Shown piece after piece: positions 52,076-60,808 of a DNA stretch of 64,000 nucleotides (positions within the stretch are counted from its first letter, which is position 1; every line of letters starts with the position of its first letter). Position numbers and translations under genes: made by a program. A model generated the notes under the pieces. It was given only the letters and a program-made list of their open reading frames with translations. It did no database searches and was not told the origin of the DNA. This stretch comes from Pontibacterium granulatum (lineage in GTDB: Bacteria; Pseudomonadota; Gammaproteobacteria; Pseudomonadales; Balneatricaceae), in contig NZ_JASBRH010000021.1 in assembly GCF_029961155.1 (NCBI RefSeq), positions 1 through 64,000 on the forward strand, given 5' to 3'.

Positions 52076-52627
52076 GTGCTGTCGTCAGTAAACTTCCATC
52101 TTAAAGCTTTTCTGGTGTGGGCGATGCTTTTGGTATCGCCCCTGTCTTTTGCAGAAAGTAAAGGTCTATCCGACTATCCGTTAGGGTCGGGTGATCTGTT
52201 GAGTATTCAGGTTTTCGGCGAGGAAGACCTGAGTCTTGAAGTGCGTTTGAGTGATGCCGGAACTGTATCTTACCCGTTTCTGGGTGAGCTAAAGGTGACT
52301 GGATTGAGCATTAGTCAGTTGGGCGAACTTGTACGCTCCAAGCTGGCGGATGGTTACCTGGTTAACCCGAGTGTAAACGTCACTGTGCTTGAGTATCGTC
52401 AGTTCTTTATCAACGGTGAAGTGGAAAAACCAGGCGGTTATCCGTACCAGCCAGGTCTTACGCTGCAAAAAGCGGTTGCGTTGGCCGGTGGTTTTACCGA
52501 ACGTGCGTCTAAGTCAAAGATGTATGTTGTGCCTGATGGTAAAGAGGGTGAGCCTCCACGTAAACTGAAACTGGGGAGCCTGGTGCGCCCTGGTGATGTT
52601 GTCACAATCGAAGAAAGCTTCTTCTAA
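52076..52627 (+). CDS. Polysaccharide export protein (Wza/VpsN-like)
   Basis: A 183-residue periplasmic protein with a signal peptide ending SFA (about residue 27) and no lipobox cysteine, unlike Escherichia coli Wza. A Poly_export domain (YPLGSGDLLSIQVFGEEDLS) is followed by one SLBB domain (FFINGEVEKPGGYPYQPGLT, then AVALAGGFTERA). The short form without an outer-membrane helix is typical of VPS/EPS-type systems, in which a separate barrel (the preceding gene) may form the pore. GTG start with GGAG upstream. A strong terminator follows. Confidence 0.93.
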   Translation: MLSSVNFHLKAFLVWAMLLVSPLSFAESKGLSDYPLGSGDLLSIQVFGEEDLSLEVRLSDAGTVSYPFLGELKVTGLSISQLGELVRSKLADGYLVNPSVNVTVLEYRQFFINGEVEKPGGYPYQPGLTLQKAVALAGGFTERASKSKMYVVPDGKEGEPPRKLKLGSLVRPGDVVTIEESFF

Positions 52628-52639
52628 ACCTCTCTATCT

Positions 52640-52675
52640 ATAGGGTACACAAACGGATGTGTGCCCTATTTTTGT
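52640..52675 (+). terminator. Intrinsic terminator/attenuator between the Wza-like and Wzc-like genes
   Basis: The 12-bp stem ATAGGGTACACA (52640-52651) pairs with TGTGTGCCCTAT (52658-52669) with one G-T wobble, followed by TTTTTGTTT. It sits only 30 bp before the next start codon on the same strand, so it probably attenuates rather than ends the operon. Confidence 0.85.
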
Positions 52676-52702
52676 TTCCTATCAACGTCGGTATTGAATT
52701 TA

Positions 52703-54901
52703 ATGGATGCACAGAACAAAAATTCACATGATGGGCTGTTACGCGACGATGTAATCGATCTGCGTCAGTATTGGCTCACGGTGATGCGTCATAAATGGGG
52801 TATCTTGGGGTTTGCGTTTGTTGTGACCCTGTTGTCCGTATTGGTCGTGTTTTCTCTGGAGCCGGTTTACCGTGCTACGGCGACCCTGTTGATCGAGTCC
52901 AAGCAGGCGAAGGTGGTGTCGATCGAAGAGGTGTATGGCCTTGATTCATCCAATAACGAATATTATCTGACGCAATTTGAAATTCTGAAATCCCGCAAGC
53001 TGGCGGAGAAGGTAATCCGGAAATACGATCTGGTTAACCATCCGGAGTTTAAACGTGAGCCTGCGTTTAAGTTTGATTGGCGTGAGGTTGCCGGTGAGTA
53101 CATCCCGGAGCTCGCACCTAAAGTGCCGACTGAAGAGCAGGTGTTCCAAAGCAAGGTTGATGCTTTTATCGAACGCCTGACAATCTCTCCTGTACGTAAA
53201 ACACAGCTGGTCAAAATCAGCTTTGATGCCTTCGATCCGCAGTTTTCCGCGCAGATGGCCAATGCTGTGGGCGAAGCCTATATCGAAAGCAACCTTGAAG
53301 CGAAGTTGGAGTTGACGGTGAAAGCGTCGTCCTGGCTGAACGAGCGCCTAGGTGGCTTGAAAGATAAGTTGAAGGAATCTGAACGCCGCTTGCAGGCGTT
53401 CCGTGATCGTGAGCAGATCGTCGGTGAGCGTGGTGGTTTGGATATCGCCAGCACCGAGCTGGATCTGGTCGCAACCAAGTTGGTTGATGCGCGTCGCCAG
53501 CGCCTTGAAATCGAGAGTTTGTATCAGGAGATTCAAGCGCTTGGTAAGAATGCCAAGGCTGAGCGGTATGAGCGCATCCCTGCGGTACTGGGGCACCCGG
53601 TTGTTCAGAATTACAAGCAGGCATTGCTGGAAGTAGAGCAGAAGAAGTCTGAGCTGGCCAAGCGCTACGGACCTAAACACCCTAAGATGATCTCGGTGAA
53701 TTCCGAGATTGATAGCGCCCGTCGTTCCCTCGATCGTCAGATCATGAGTGTTGTAAACGGTATCGAAAACCAGTACCGCGTTGCGCGTAAGAGCGAACGC
53801 TCTTTGGAAGGGTCTCTGGGTAATACCAAGCAGGAGATTCAGGGGCTTAAGCGTAAGCAGTATCAGTTGAAAGAACTGGAGCAGGAGGTTGAAACCAACC
53901 GTCAGCTTTACGATACCTTCTTTACCCGTCTGAACGAAACTGCAGCAACCGGTGACCTGGAGTCGGCCAACGCCCGACTGGCGGATCCGGCGGTGGCGCC
54001 GAACGCTCCTGCAAAACCGAAGAAAGGCTTAATTATCGCGCTGAGCTTTGTGGTGAGTATGATGTTTGGTGTGATGTGTGCGTTCCTGCTTGAGGCGCTG
54101 AACAACACCATTCGCAGCTCTGGCGATGTACAGGAAAAACTGGGTCAGACCATGCTGGGCTTGCTGCCTAAGCTGCCAGGTAAAGCGCAGAAGCGTTCTT
54201 ACCGTCACTATATTGAGGATGGTAAATCAGGTTTCTCTGAGGCGGTGCGTACCATTCGCACGGGTCTGGTGTTGTCCTCTTTGGATAACCCGCACAAGGT
54301 AATCGCGGTTACCTCTACCGTGCCGGGTGAGGGTAAAACCTCGACCTCGCTGAGCCTTGCGTACTCGCTGGGGCAGATGGAGCGTGTGTTGTTGATCGAT
54401 GCGGATATGCGTCGTCCATCCATTGGTAAACTGTTTAAGTTTGGCTCTAAAGCGCCGGGTCTTTCCAATCTGGTGGCCGGTACTGCCTCCCTGGAGGAGT
54501 GTGTGCACCGATTGGATGAGGAAGGAATTGATGTGATCTCTGCAGGTGTGATTCCGCCAAACCCGCTTGAGCTGCTGTCGTCCGAGCGTTTCGGTAAGGT
54601 GCTGGAGGTGCTGGAGCGTCAGTACGATCGTATCGTGATTGATACAGCGCCATGTCAGGCTGTAAGTGATTCACTGGTGCTGGCACCGCGCGTAGGTTCT
54701 ATGGTGTATGTCATCAAAGCGGATTCTACGCCAAGTGCGCAGATCAAGGCTGGCTTGCGTCGACTGTCTGAAGTTAATGCACCGTTGGTGGGTGTCGTGC
54801 TGAACCAGGTTAACCTGAAGAAGGCGTCTCGCTACTACGGTGAGGGCTACTCCGGTTACTACGACGTATACGGTTACGGCGCTGACGAGAAAGCGGCATG
54901 A
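52703..54901 (+). CDS. Wzc-like chain-length determinant and tyrosine autokinase (VpsO-like)
   Basis: A 732-residue inner-membrane BY-kinase. Its N-terminal Wzz domain includes TM1 (about 32-52), and a long coiled-coil/GNVR region leads to TM2 (about 440-460). The C-terminal kinase has Walker A VPGEGKTSTS (about 543) and Walker A' LLIDADMRRPS (about 565). A Tyr-rich tail RYYGEGYSGYYDVYGYG supplies the phosphorylation sites. It controls polymer length and export with the Wza-like protein and the PHP phosphatase. The ATG 52703 is preferred over an upstream GTG at 52661 that overlaps the terminator. Its stop overlaps the phosphatase start by four bases. Confidence 0.94.
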   Translation: MDAQNKNSHDGLLRDDVIDLRQYWLTVMRHKWGILGFAFVVTLLSVLVVFSLEPVYRATATLLIESKQAKVVSIEEVYGLDSSNNEYYLTQFEILKSRKLAEKVIRKYDLVNHPEFKREPAFKFDWREVAGEYIPELAPKVPTEEQVFQSKVDAFIERLTISPVRKTQLVKISFDAFDPQFSAQMANAVGEAYIESNLEAKLELTVKASSWLNERLGGLKDKLKESERRLQAFRDREQIVGERGGLDIASTELDLVATKLVDARRQRLEIESLYQEIQALGKNAKAERYERIPAVLGHPVVQNYKQALLEVEQKKSELAKRYGPKHPKMISVNSEIDSARRSLDRQIMSVVNGIENQYRVARKSERSLEGSLGNTKQEIQGLKRKQYQLKELEQEVETNRQLYDTFFTRLNETAATGDLESANARLADPAVAPNAPAKPKKGLIIALSFVVSMMFGVMCAFLLEALNNTIRSSGDVQEKLGQTMLGLLPKLPGKAQKRSYRHYIEDGKSGFSEAVRTIRTGLVLSSLDNPHKVIAVTSTVPGEGKTSTSLSLAYSLGQMERVLLIDADMRRPSIGKLFKFGSKAPGLSNLVAGTASLEECVHRLDEEGIDVISAGVIPPNPLELLSSERFGKVLEVLERQYDRIVIDTAPCQAVSDSLVLAPRVGSMVYVIKADSTPSAQIKAGLRRLSEVNAPLVGVVLNQVNLKKASRYYGEGYSGYYDVYGYGADEKAA

Positions 54902-55614
54902 TCGATCTGCACAGTCATCTGTTGCCGGGTATTGATGACGGGGCGCGTTCCATGGAGGACGCGCTTCAGCTGGCGCGTGTTGCGGTTGAAGACGGTATTC
55001 AGCACATCACCTTTACACCGCATATCCATCCGGGCCGCTTCGACAACTCGGTTTATACAATTCAGCCGGTGTTTGAGCAGTTTCAGCAGGCGCTGAAGGA
55101 AGAGGGGATTCCTCTTTCGGTGGCGATGTCGGGTGAAGTTCGGCTTTCTGCCGAGGTGTTGATGCTGGTTGCCCAGAATCAAGTGCCGTTTCTGGGTGAG
55201 TGGGACGGTAAGAAGGTTATGCTTCTTGAGCTTCCGCACAGTCACATCCCGCCGGGCAGTGACAAGCTGGTTAAGTGGCTTCTTGATCGCAATATCCTGC
55301 CGATGATCGCCCATCCAGAACGTAATAAGGACATTATTCGTGACCTGGATACGATCTCTCCATTCGTTGAGATGGGGTGTCTGTTTCAGGTGACGGCGAT
55401 GTCTATTGCGGGGCGGTTTGGTGTGCCTTCCGCTCAGCGCTCTATGGAACTTCTGGAAAACGACTGGATTACCGTGTTGGCTACCGATGCGCATAATCTG
55501 GAGCATCGCCCGCCGGTGCTTTCCGAAGGTTACCGGGCGGCTAAAGCGGTAGTTGGAGAAGGCGCGGCTAAGGCGCTGGTGGTGGATAATCCGGCTAAGA
55601 TTGTCGGGCTCTAA
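54898..55614 (+). CDS. PHP-domain protein-tyrosine phosphatase (CpsB/Wzb-type)
   Basis: A 238-residue manganese-dependent phosphatase of the PHP superfamily: DLHSHLLPGIDDGARS at the N-terminus, FTPHIHPGRF, LELPHSHIPPG, IAHPERNKDI and a C-terminal ATDAHN. It dephosphorylates the Wzc-type kinase tail, allowing cycling during export. The start overlaps the kinase stop (ATGA). This type is common in Gram-positive capsule loci and in some gammaproteobacteria in place of low-molecular-weight Wzb. Confidence 0.93.
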   Translation: MIDLHSHLLPGIDDGARSMEDALQLARVAVEDGIQHITFTPHIHPGRFDNSVYTIQPVFEQFQQALKEEGIPLSVAMSGEVRLSAEVLMLVAQNQVPFLGEWDGKKVMLLELPHSHIPPGSDKLVKWLLDRNILPMIAHPERNKDIIRDLDTISPFVEMGCLFQVTAMSIAGRFGVPSAQRSMELLENDWITVLATDAHNLEHRPPVLSEGYRAAKAVVGEGAAKALVVDNPAKIVGL

Positions 55615-55630
55615 CGTTAGTCTGCTGGAT

Positions 55631-55834
55631 TGTAGGGCAGCCTTTAGGCTGCCGGTAGGCTGAAGGCCTACCCTAGAATACAGAATAAAACCACGATTCC
55701 TGTAGGGCAGCCTCGTTGTTTTCGGAGATGACGAGGCTGTCAGCGAGCTAATAATCTTCTCTGCAACCAGAATAAAAAGTTACATACCTGTAGGGTAGGC
55801 TTCAGCCTACCGGCAGCCTAAAGGCTGCCCTACA
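55631..55834. repeat. Three REP elements between the phosphatase and the VpsP-like gene
   Basis: Copies lie at 55631-55677 (right end decayed to CCCTAGA), 55701-55742 (a single hairpin with the long GTTGTTTTCGGAGATGAC loop) and 55789-55834 (inverted orientation, headed TGTAGGGTAGGC). Confidence 0.85.
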
Positions 55835-55861
55835 GATGGGCTGCCATCGGTTTTTTCCCTT

Positions 55862-56542
55862 ATGAACATTCCTTTCAAAAAACCTTCCACTTACTTCGTT
55901 TTCCTTTTGCTCCTCGTGTCTGTATGGGGGGCATATCATGCTGTGCGTATCGGTATGGCAGACTTCATTGGCCACAAGGCTGATTACGCTCTGGAGACAT
56001 GGGAAAAAGAGCGTCGGCTGCCATCTGAAACCGAAGTGATTGCAGCGCTGGAACATGTAAATTCCGCACTCGGCTGGACACCGGATAATCCTGAGTTGCT
56101 CGAGCTGAAAGCGCTGTTGTTATCGCAAAAGGGATTCGTGCGTTGGTCGAGCGGCGAGTTCAAGGCGATCACGGATGAGGCTATCCCGCTTTACCTGAAA
56201 GCCGTGGCGCTCCGTCCAAAGTGGCCGCACACCTGGGCTAACTTTGCGCTACTGAAGGCGCATCGTGGTGAGTTTGATGCGCAGTACAAGGAAGCTATCG
56301 AACAATCCGTGTCGCTTGGTCCTTGGGAGCCGGGTGTGCATCGTGTGATCACGGATGCAGGCTTGTACGGTTGGGGTCATATCGATACTGATACCCGCCG
56401 CCTTGTAGCGGCTAATATCCACCGTGGCTTGTTGCATGGTAAACGAAGCGTGCAAGCGGTAGCGAAGCGTCATAATAAGACGTTGCTTGTGTGTGGTTAC
56501 CTTCCTCGAGATAAACAGACCATCCGTTTTTGTGGGTGGTAG
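55862..56542 (+). CDS. VpsP-like polysaccharide biosynthesis protein
   Basis: A 226-residue protein with one N-terminal membrane helix (about residues 10-30, TYFVFLLLLVSVWGAYHAV). The periplasmic part holds TPR-like helical pairs (VIAALEHVNSALGWTPDNPELLELKALLL, written here only as two half motifs VIAALEHVNSAL and DNPELLELKALL, then AIPLYLKAVALRPKWPHTWANFALL). The layout and the genomic position after the Wza/Wzc set match VpsP of the Vibrio VPS-II cluster. Its role is probably a scaffold in the export complex. It is separated from the phosphatase by repeats, so it may be transcribed from read-through or from its own promoter. Confidence 0.75.
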   Translation: MNIPFKKPSTYFVFLLLLVSVWGAYHAVRIGMADFIGHKADYALETWEKERRLPSETEVIAALEHVNSALGWTPDNPELLELKALLLSQKGFVRWSSGEFKAITDEAIPLYLKAVALRPKWPHTWANFALLKAHRGEFDAQYKEAIEQSVSLGPWEPGVHRVITDAGLYGWGHIDTDTRRLVAANIHRGLLHGKRSVQAVAKRHNKTLLVCGYLPRDKQTIRFCGW

Positions 56543-56562
56543 TTCCTTTCTTTTTATCTGGT

Positions 56563-56771
56563 TGTAGGGCAGGCCTTCAGCCTGCCGGCAGCGTAAACGC
56601 TGCCCTACAGGCATGGTGGATGTTTTTATCTTGTGTTGTAGGGTCGGATTGTTGTCATTGCAGGTGATCACGTTGCCGGCCCAAGATAAACAGACCGCTC
56701 GGTAGAGGTGTTATTTGAAGTGTGCTGTAGGGCAGCGTTTACGCTGCCAGCAGCCTGAAGGCTGCCCTGCA
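56563..56771. repeat. Three REP elements upstream of the RAYT gene
   Basis: Copies lie at 56563-56609 (TGTAGGGCAGGCC, ends CCCTACA), 56637-56684 (decayed, long-loop variant) and 56726-56771 (TGTAGGGCAGC, ends CCCTGCA). They end about 40 bp before the transposase start. Confidence 0.88.
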
Positions 56772-56809
56772 AAGCGAACAGTTACCTAATTGTAAATCAG
56801 GAGACACGG

Positions 56810-57259
56810 ATGTCTTATGATGATCTGAAGGTCGGGCGTCGATCGCTGCCTGGTCATGCCTATTTTGTGACGATCGTCACGTTCAAGCGTAAACCTCTCT
56901 TTTCTGATCTATATCTCGCCCGTTGTGTGATTCGTGAAATGCGAAGGATGCATGGCGAGGGGGATCTGGATTCTATGGCATGGGTTTTAATGCCGGATCA
57001 TCTGCATTGGTTGTTTCAATTGGGTGACCGTTGCGACCTGGGCAATGTAATTGCTCGGTTTAAAGGGGTTAGTGCCAGGCGGTTAAATCAGCATCTGGGA
57101 ATGGGCGGTCATATCTGGCAGCGTGGATTTTATGATCGTGCAATACGAGCGAATGAAGATCCCATCACTGTGGCGCGGTATATGGTGGGGAATCCGTTAC
57201 GTGCAGGGTTGGTGGATTCGATAGAGGATTATCCGCATTGGGATGCGCGGTGGTTGTGA
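56810..57259 (+). CDS. REP-associated tyrosine transposase (RAYT)
   Basis: A 149-residue single-domain Y1/HUH transposase of the IS200-like superfamily. The metal-binding pair H64-x-H66 is in LMPDHLHWLF, and the catalytic Tyr, about residue 124, is in ARYMVGNPLRAGL. GVSARRLNQHLG and IWQRGFYDR are typical RAYT motifs. RAYTs are usually single-copy and are flanked by the REP palindromes they recognise through a GTAG/GTGG tetranucleotide. Here three REP elements lie on each side, all headed GTAG. It is a probable source of the intergenic repeats in this window (inference). Confidence 0.93.
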   Translation: MSYDDLKVGRRSLPGHAYFVTIVTFKRKPLFSDLYLARCVIREMRRMHGEGDLDSMAWVLMPDHLHWLFQLGDRCDLGNVIARFKGVSARRLNQHLGMGGHIWQRGFYDRAIRANEDPITVARYMVGNPLRAGLVDSIEDYPHWDARWL

Positions 57260-57276
57260 GGTTTGAGTGAATTGTA

Positions 57277-57464
57277 TGTAGGGCAGTCCTTCAGACTGCC
57301 GGCAGCGTGAACGCTGCCCTACAGGGAAGGTGGATCTTTATCTTGTGTTGTAGGGCGGTCCTTTAGACTGCCGGCAGCGTGAGCGCTGTCCTACCGGACG
57401 GTGGGTCTTTATCTTGTATTGTAGGGCAGCCTTTAGGCTGCCGGTAGCCTGAAGGCTACCCTAC
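57277..57464. repeat. Three REP elements downstream of the RAYT gene
   Basis: Copies lie at 57277-57323, 57349-57394 (decayed ends) and 57420-57464, all headed TGTAGGGC and spaced about 72 bp apart. Together with the upstream trio they bracket the transposase gene. Confidence 0.9.
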
Positions 57465-57505
57465 AAAAATGCGCACAGTTGTTGGGAGATGGCGTATCAC
57501 AAACA

Positions 57506-57532
57506 AAAAAGGCGCCACGAGGGCGCCTTTTT
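57506..57532 (-). terminator. Rho-independent terminator of rpsA
   Basis: The stem AAAAAGGCGCC pairs with GGCGCCTTTTT around ACGAG. The symmetric A and T runs make it potentially bidirectional, serving rpsA on the minus strand and read-through from the RAYT side. Confidence 0.93.
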
Positions 57533-57549
57533 ATCGCGAGAAGTAATGA

Positions 57550-59226
57550 TTACTTCTTAGCCATCTGAGCCTTGATCAGGTCACCGATAGTAGTTGGGCC
57601 GGAAACCTCAACTTCAGCGCTCTGAACAGCTTTCAGTGCAGCTTTCTCTTCTGCCTGATCCTTCGCACGGATAGACAGGGTGATAGCGCGGTTGCGACGG
57701 TCGATACCAGTGATCTTAGCTTCTACAGCATCGCCTTCTTTCAGTACAGCAGATACGTCTTCGGTGCGCTCTGCAGCAACTTCAGATGCTTTCAGGACGC
57801 CTTCGATGCCTTCAGCCAGTTCGATAACTGCGGCTTTAGTGTCTACGGACTTAACAGTACCGGTAACAATAGAGCCTTTGTCGTTTGCAGTTACGTACTC
57901 AGCGAATGGGTCGCTTTCCAGCTGTTTAACGCCCAGAGAGATACGCTCTTTCTCTGCGTCGATAGACAGGATAACCGCTTCAACTTCGTCGCCTTTCTTG
58001 TACTGACGCAGGGCAGCTTCAGCATCAGCTTCCCAAGTGATGTCAGACATGTGTACCAGGCCGTCCAGGTCGTTTTCCAGACCAACGAAGATACCGAAGT
58101 CAGTGATGGTCTTGATAGTACCGTTCACTTTATCGCCCGCAGCGTATTTCTCTGCGAAGGATACCCATGGGTTTGCAGAGCACTGCTTGATACCCAGGGA
58201 GATACGACGACGCTCTTCGTCTACGTCCAGGATCATAACTTCTACAGCATCACCGATCTGAACAACTTTAGATGGGTGGATGTTTTTGTTAGTCCAAGAC
58301 ATTTCAGAAACGTGTACCAGGCCTTCAACGCCGTCTTCGATAGAAGCGAAGCAGCCGTAGTCAGTCAGGTTAGTGATGCGAGCCTGTACTTTCGCACCAG
58401 CTGGGTAACGGTTCTTGATTGCTTCCCATGGATCTTCAGACAGCTGTTTCAGACCCAGAGAGATACGACCAGTTTCTTTGTCGAACTTGATGATCTTAAC
58501 GTTGATCTCGTCGCCAGGGTTCAGCATCTCGGATGGGTGGGAGATACGCTTCCACGCCATGTCGGTGATGTGCAGCAGGCCGTCAACGCCGCCCAGATCG
58601 ATAAACGCACCGTAGTTAGTCAGGTTCTTAACGAAACCTTTAACATTCTGGCCTTCTTCCAGGGTAGCCAGCAGCTCATCACGCTGAGCGCTGTTAGCTT
58701 CCTGCAGAACTGCACGACGGGAAACAACGATGTTGTTGCGTTTCTGATCCAGTTTGATCAGTTTGAATTCCAGCTCTTTGCCTTCCAGGTGGTCAACGTC
58801 GCGTACTGGACGAACATCTACCAGAGAGCCTGGCAGGAAGCCCTGGATGTTGTTGATGCTAACTGTGAAGCCACCTTTAACCTTACCGGAGATGTAGCCT
58901 TTAACAACTTCTTCAGCATCGAATTTCTGCTTGAGTACTTCCCATGCCTCTGCACGTTTCGCTTTTTCACGAGACAGGCGAGTTTCACCGAAGCCGTCTT
59001 CTACAGCTTCCAGGGATACTTTAACCTGATCGCCGATCTGGATTTCCAGTTCGTTAGCGTCGTTCAGGAACTGAGCGCGAGGAATAACCGCTTCAGATTT
59101 CAGGCCAGCGTTTACAGTAACCCAGTCGCTATCGATGTCGATAACTTCACCCATTACCAGGGTGCCTGGAGTCATGTCTACGTTCTGGAGGGATTCTTCA
59201 AACAGTTCAGCAAAGCTTTCGCTCAT
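57550..59226 (-). CDS. rpsA: 30S ribosomal protein S1
   Basis: A 558-residue protein with six S1 RNA-binding repeats. It begins [18 protein letters not shown] and repeats the motif G-x-V-x-x-x-x-x-[FY]-G-x-F (for example [21 protein letters not shown] and [19 protein letters not shown], each shorter than a full domain). It binds mRNA on the small subunit for initiation. Codon use is strongly biased, as expected for a highly expressed gene. AAAGGA precedes the start by eight bases. The usual upstream neighbour cmk is absent, and the gene stands alone between repeat arrays. Confidence 0.98.
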   Translation of the reverse strand: MSESFAELFEESLQNVDMTPGTLVMGEVIDIDSDWVTVNAGLKSEAVIPRAQFLNDANELEIQIGDQVKVSLEAVEDGFGETRLSREKAKRAEAWEVLKQKFDAEEVVKGYISGKVKGGFTVSINNIQGFLPGSLVDVRPVRDVDHLEGKELEFKLIKLDQKRNNIVVSRRAVLQEANSAQRDELLATLEEGQNVKGFVKNLTNYGAFIDLGGVDGLLHITDMAWKRISHPSEMLNPGDEINVKIIKFDKETGRISLGLKQLSEDPWEAIKNRYPAGAKVQARITNLTDYGCFASIEDGVEGLVHVSEMSWTNKNIHPSKVVQIGDAVEVMILDVDEERRRISLGIKQCSANPWVSFAEKYAAGDKVNGTIKTITDFGIFVGLENDLDGLVHMSDITWEADAEAALRQYKKGDEVEAVILSIDAEKERISLGVKQLESDPFAEYVTANDKGSIVTGTVKSVDTKAAVIELAEGIEGVLKASEVAAERTEDVSAVLKEGDAVEAKITGIDRRNRAITLSIRAKDQAEEKAALKAVQSAEVEVSGPTTIGDLIKAQMAKK

Positions 59227-59393
59227 GAAATATGTCCTTTAATGAAAGGCCACGGATGGAGGCTTAGAGTTAAGCCTTTGTGGCGCTTTTCAACCTGTAA
59301 CATCGGCAGTACAGGGTCAGTTAATATAGCTTCCGGGCTCACGATAAGCCGACGTGTGGGCGAGCGGACGCTGTAAAATGAGCGCGCATTATA
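59227..59393 (-). promoter_or_regulatory. rpsA leader and candidate promoter
   Basis: On the minus strand a consensus TATAAT (complement of 59388-59393) lies about 160 bp before the start codon, with only a weak -35. The implied long leader fits the autoregulated, structured rpsA leaders known in gammaproteobacteria. Confidence 0.45.
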
Positions 59394-59452
59394 CAGGGTT
59401 TGGGTAGTAATAGGTAGGAAAAGCAACGAAAAAAACTGGGGGTTAAGCAACG

Positions 59453-59912
59453 TGTAGGGCAGCGTTCACGCCGCCGGTAGCCTGAAGGCTACCCTACAGA
59501 AGGTGCGGCGGCGGATAGTGTTACTTAGTGTTTCCCAGCTCAGTGCTTCTGTAGGGCCGCGTTCACGCTGCCGGTAGCCTGAAGACTACCCTACAGAAGA
59601 TGCTGCGGCGGATAGCTTTACTTAGCGTTTCCCAGCTCAGTGCTTCTGTAGGGCAGCGTTCACGCTGCCGGTAGTCTGAAGACTACCCTACAGAAGATGC
59701 GGCGGGGGATAGTGTTACTTAGCGTTTCCCAACTCAGTGCTTCTGTAGGGCTGCGTTCACGCAGCCGGTAGCCTGAAGGCTACCCTACAGAAGGTGCGGC
59801 GGCGGATAGCGTTACTTGGCTTTTCCCTACTCAGTGCTTCTGTAGGGCAGCGTTCACGCTGCCGGTAGCCTGAAGGCTACCCTACAGAAGGTGCGGCGGC
59901 GGATAGAGCTGG
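59453..59912. repeat. Exact 97-bp tandem array of five REP pairs
   Basis: TGTAGGGC-headed double hairpins start at 59453, 59550, 59647, 59744 and 59841, a constant 97-bp period. The spacer (GAAGGTGCGGCGGCGGATAG, then TTACTTAGCGTTTCCCA and CTCAGTGCTTC) is nearly identical. No gene is supported between 59227 and 59938. Confidence 0.95.
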
Positions 59913-59938
59913 AGAAGCGGTCCAGCGGCGGCGACCGA

Positions 59939-60763
59939 TCAGGCTTTGCCCGGTGTAAACTTGGATAGCTGTTCGTGCAGCGCTTCCTGGCATGGCGTCA
60001 GCACTGTATCCAGATCCTGCCTCAGAGCCGGTTTCAGTATAGAGATATCCTGGGTTTCAAAGAAGCGAACCAGGTCGCGCTCTTCAACGGCTGAGTTGGC
60101 TGCGATATCAACACCGTCTCCCAAGCAGAAAGCAAACTCGGGCAGGTAGATATTCACAAGCTCTTCACGCTGGAAGTCTGACAGGATCAGGCGGTTGCGG
60201 CGGATAAACTTGTCGTACTCTACGGCGGAGGCGCTGGATACGATATCGATCTGGCGGTTGTTAAAACGGGCCGCGCTTGGGGAGTTCAGAAGGTTTTTCT
60301 TTAAGCGTGCTTTTACCTTGGCAAGTTCTTCACTGATTTTATCCGGCGCGAAGTGCTCGTTCAGGCGTTTGTACTCTTCCAATTCCGCGATTTTGGCCTT
60401 TAGCTGAGCGATCTCATCGTATAGCTCTTCTTTATCTTGGACCAGTTGGTCCTTGTCGTTCATTAAGCCTTTGATGACTTTCTGCGTTGGAGAGAGTTTG
60501 TCATCTGCAAACGTAGCGACTTCCTGGGTTGCCCCCAGAACGCCTGTACTTTTTTTGTAGATGTCTTTCAGCTCCTCGTCATCTTGGGTTGGCGTCGGAG
60601 TTGGGGATTTAGGAAGAACGGTTAGGCCAAATTTTTCCAGGTCCTTGTTGTTTGCAGCATCGTTTTGCATCAGCGCCTGGGAGCCATAGTATCCACCGAC
60701 GCCCAGCACGCCCAATACAATTGGGGTCACAATTGCCAACACAAGAATCTTTTTTGTGGTCAT
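59939..60763 (-). CDS. Membrane-anchored coiled-coil protein of unknown function
   Basis: Not recognised. The 274 residues hold an N-terminal membrane helix (about 5-27, ILVLAIVTPIVLGVLGVGGYYG) and a Pro/Thr linker (KSPTPTPTQDDEE). A predicted coiled coil follows (about 110-155, DKDQLVQDKEELYDEIAQLK, then IAELEEYKRLNE), then a C-terminal helical domain with two conserved-looking cysteines (FAFCLGDG and LTPCQEAL). The bulk is probably periplasmic. It lies 45 bp after prc on the same strand, so it may be a Prc partner or substrate (inference). Confidence 0.75.
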   Translation of the reverse strand: MTTKKILVLAIVTPIVLGVLGVGGYYGSQALMQNDAANNKDLEKFGLTVLPKSPTPTPTQDDEELKDIYKKSTGVLGATQEVATFADDKLSPTQKVIKGLMNDKDQLVQDKEELYDEIAQLKAKIAELEEYKRLNEHFAPDKISEELAKVKARLKKNLLNSPSAARFNNRQIDIVSSASAVEYDKFIRRNRLILSDFQREELVNIYLPEFAFCLGDGVDIAANSAVEERDLVRFFETQDISILKPALRQDLDTVLTPCQEALHEQLSKFTPGKA

Positions 60764-60808
60764 ACCTGAATCTTCCTCAGCAAACGGTAACTTTTGAAGG
60801 TTATCGGC

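Noticed and set aside
58051-59376. A 441-residue plus-strand open frame opposite rpsA
   Set aside because: Antisense shadow of the highly biased rpsA codons, with no domain features.
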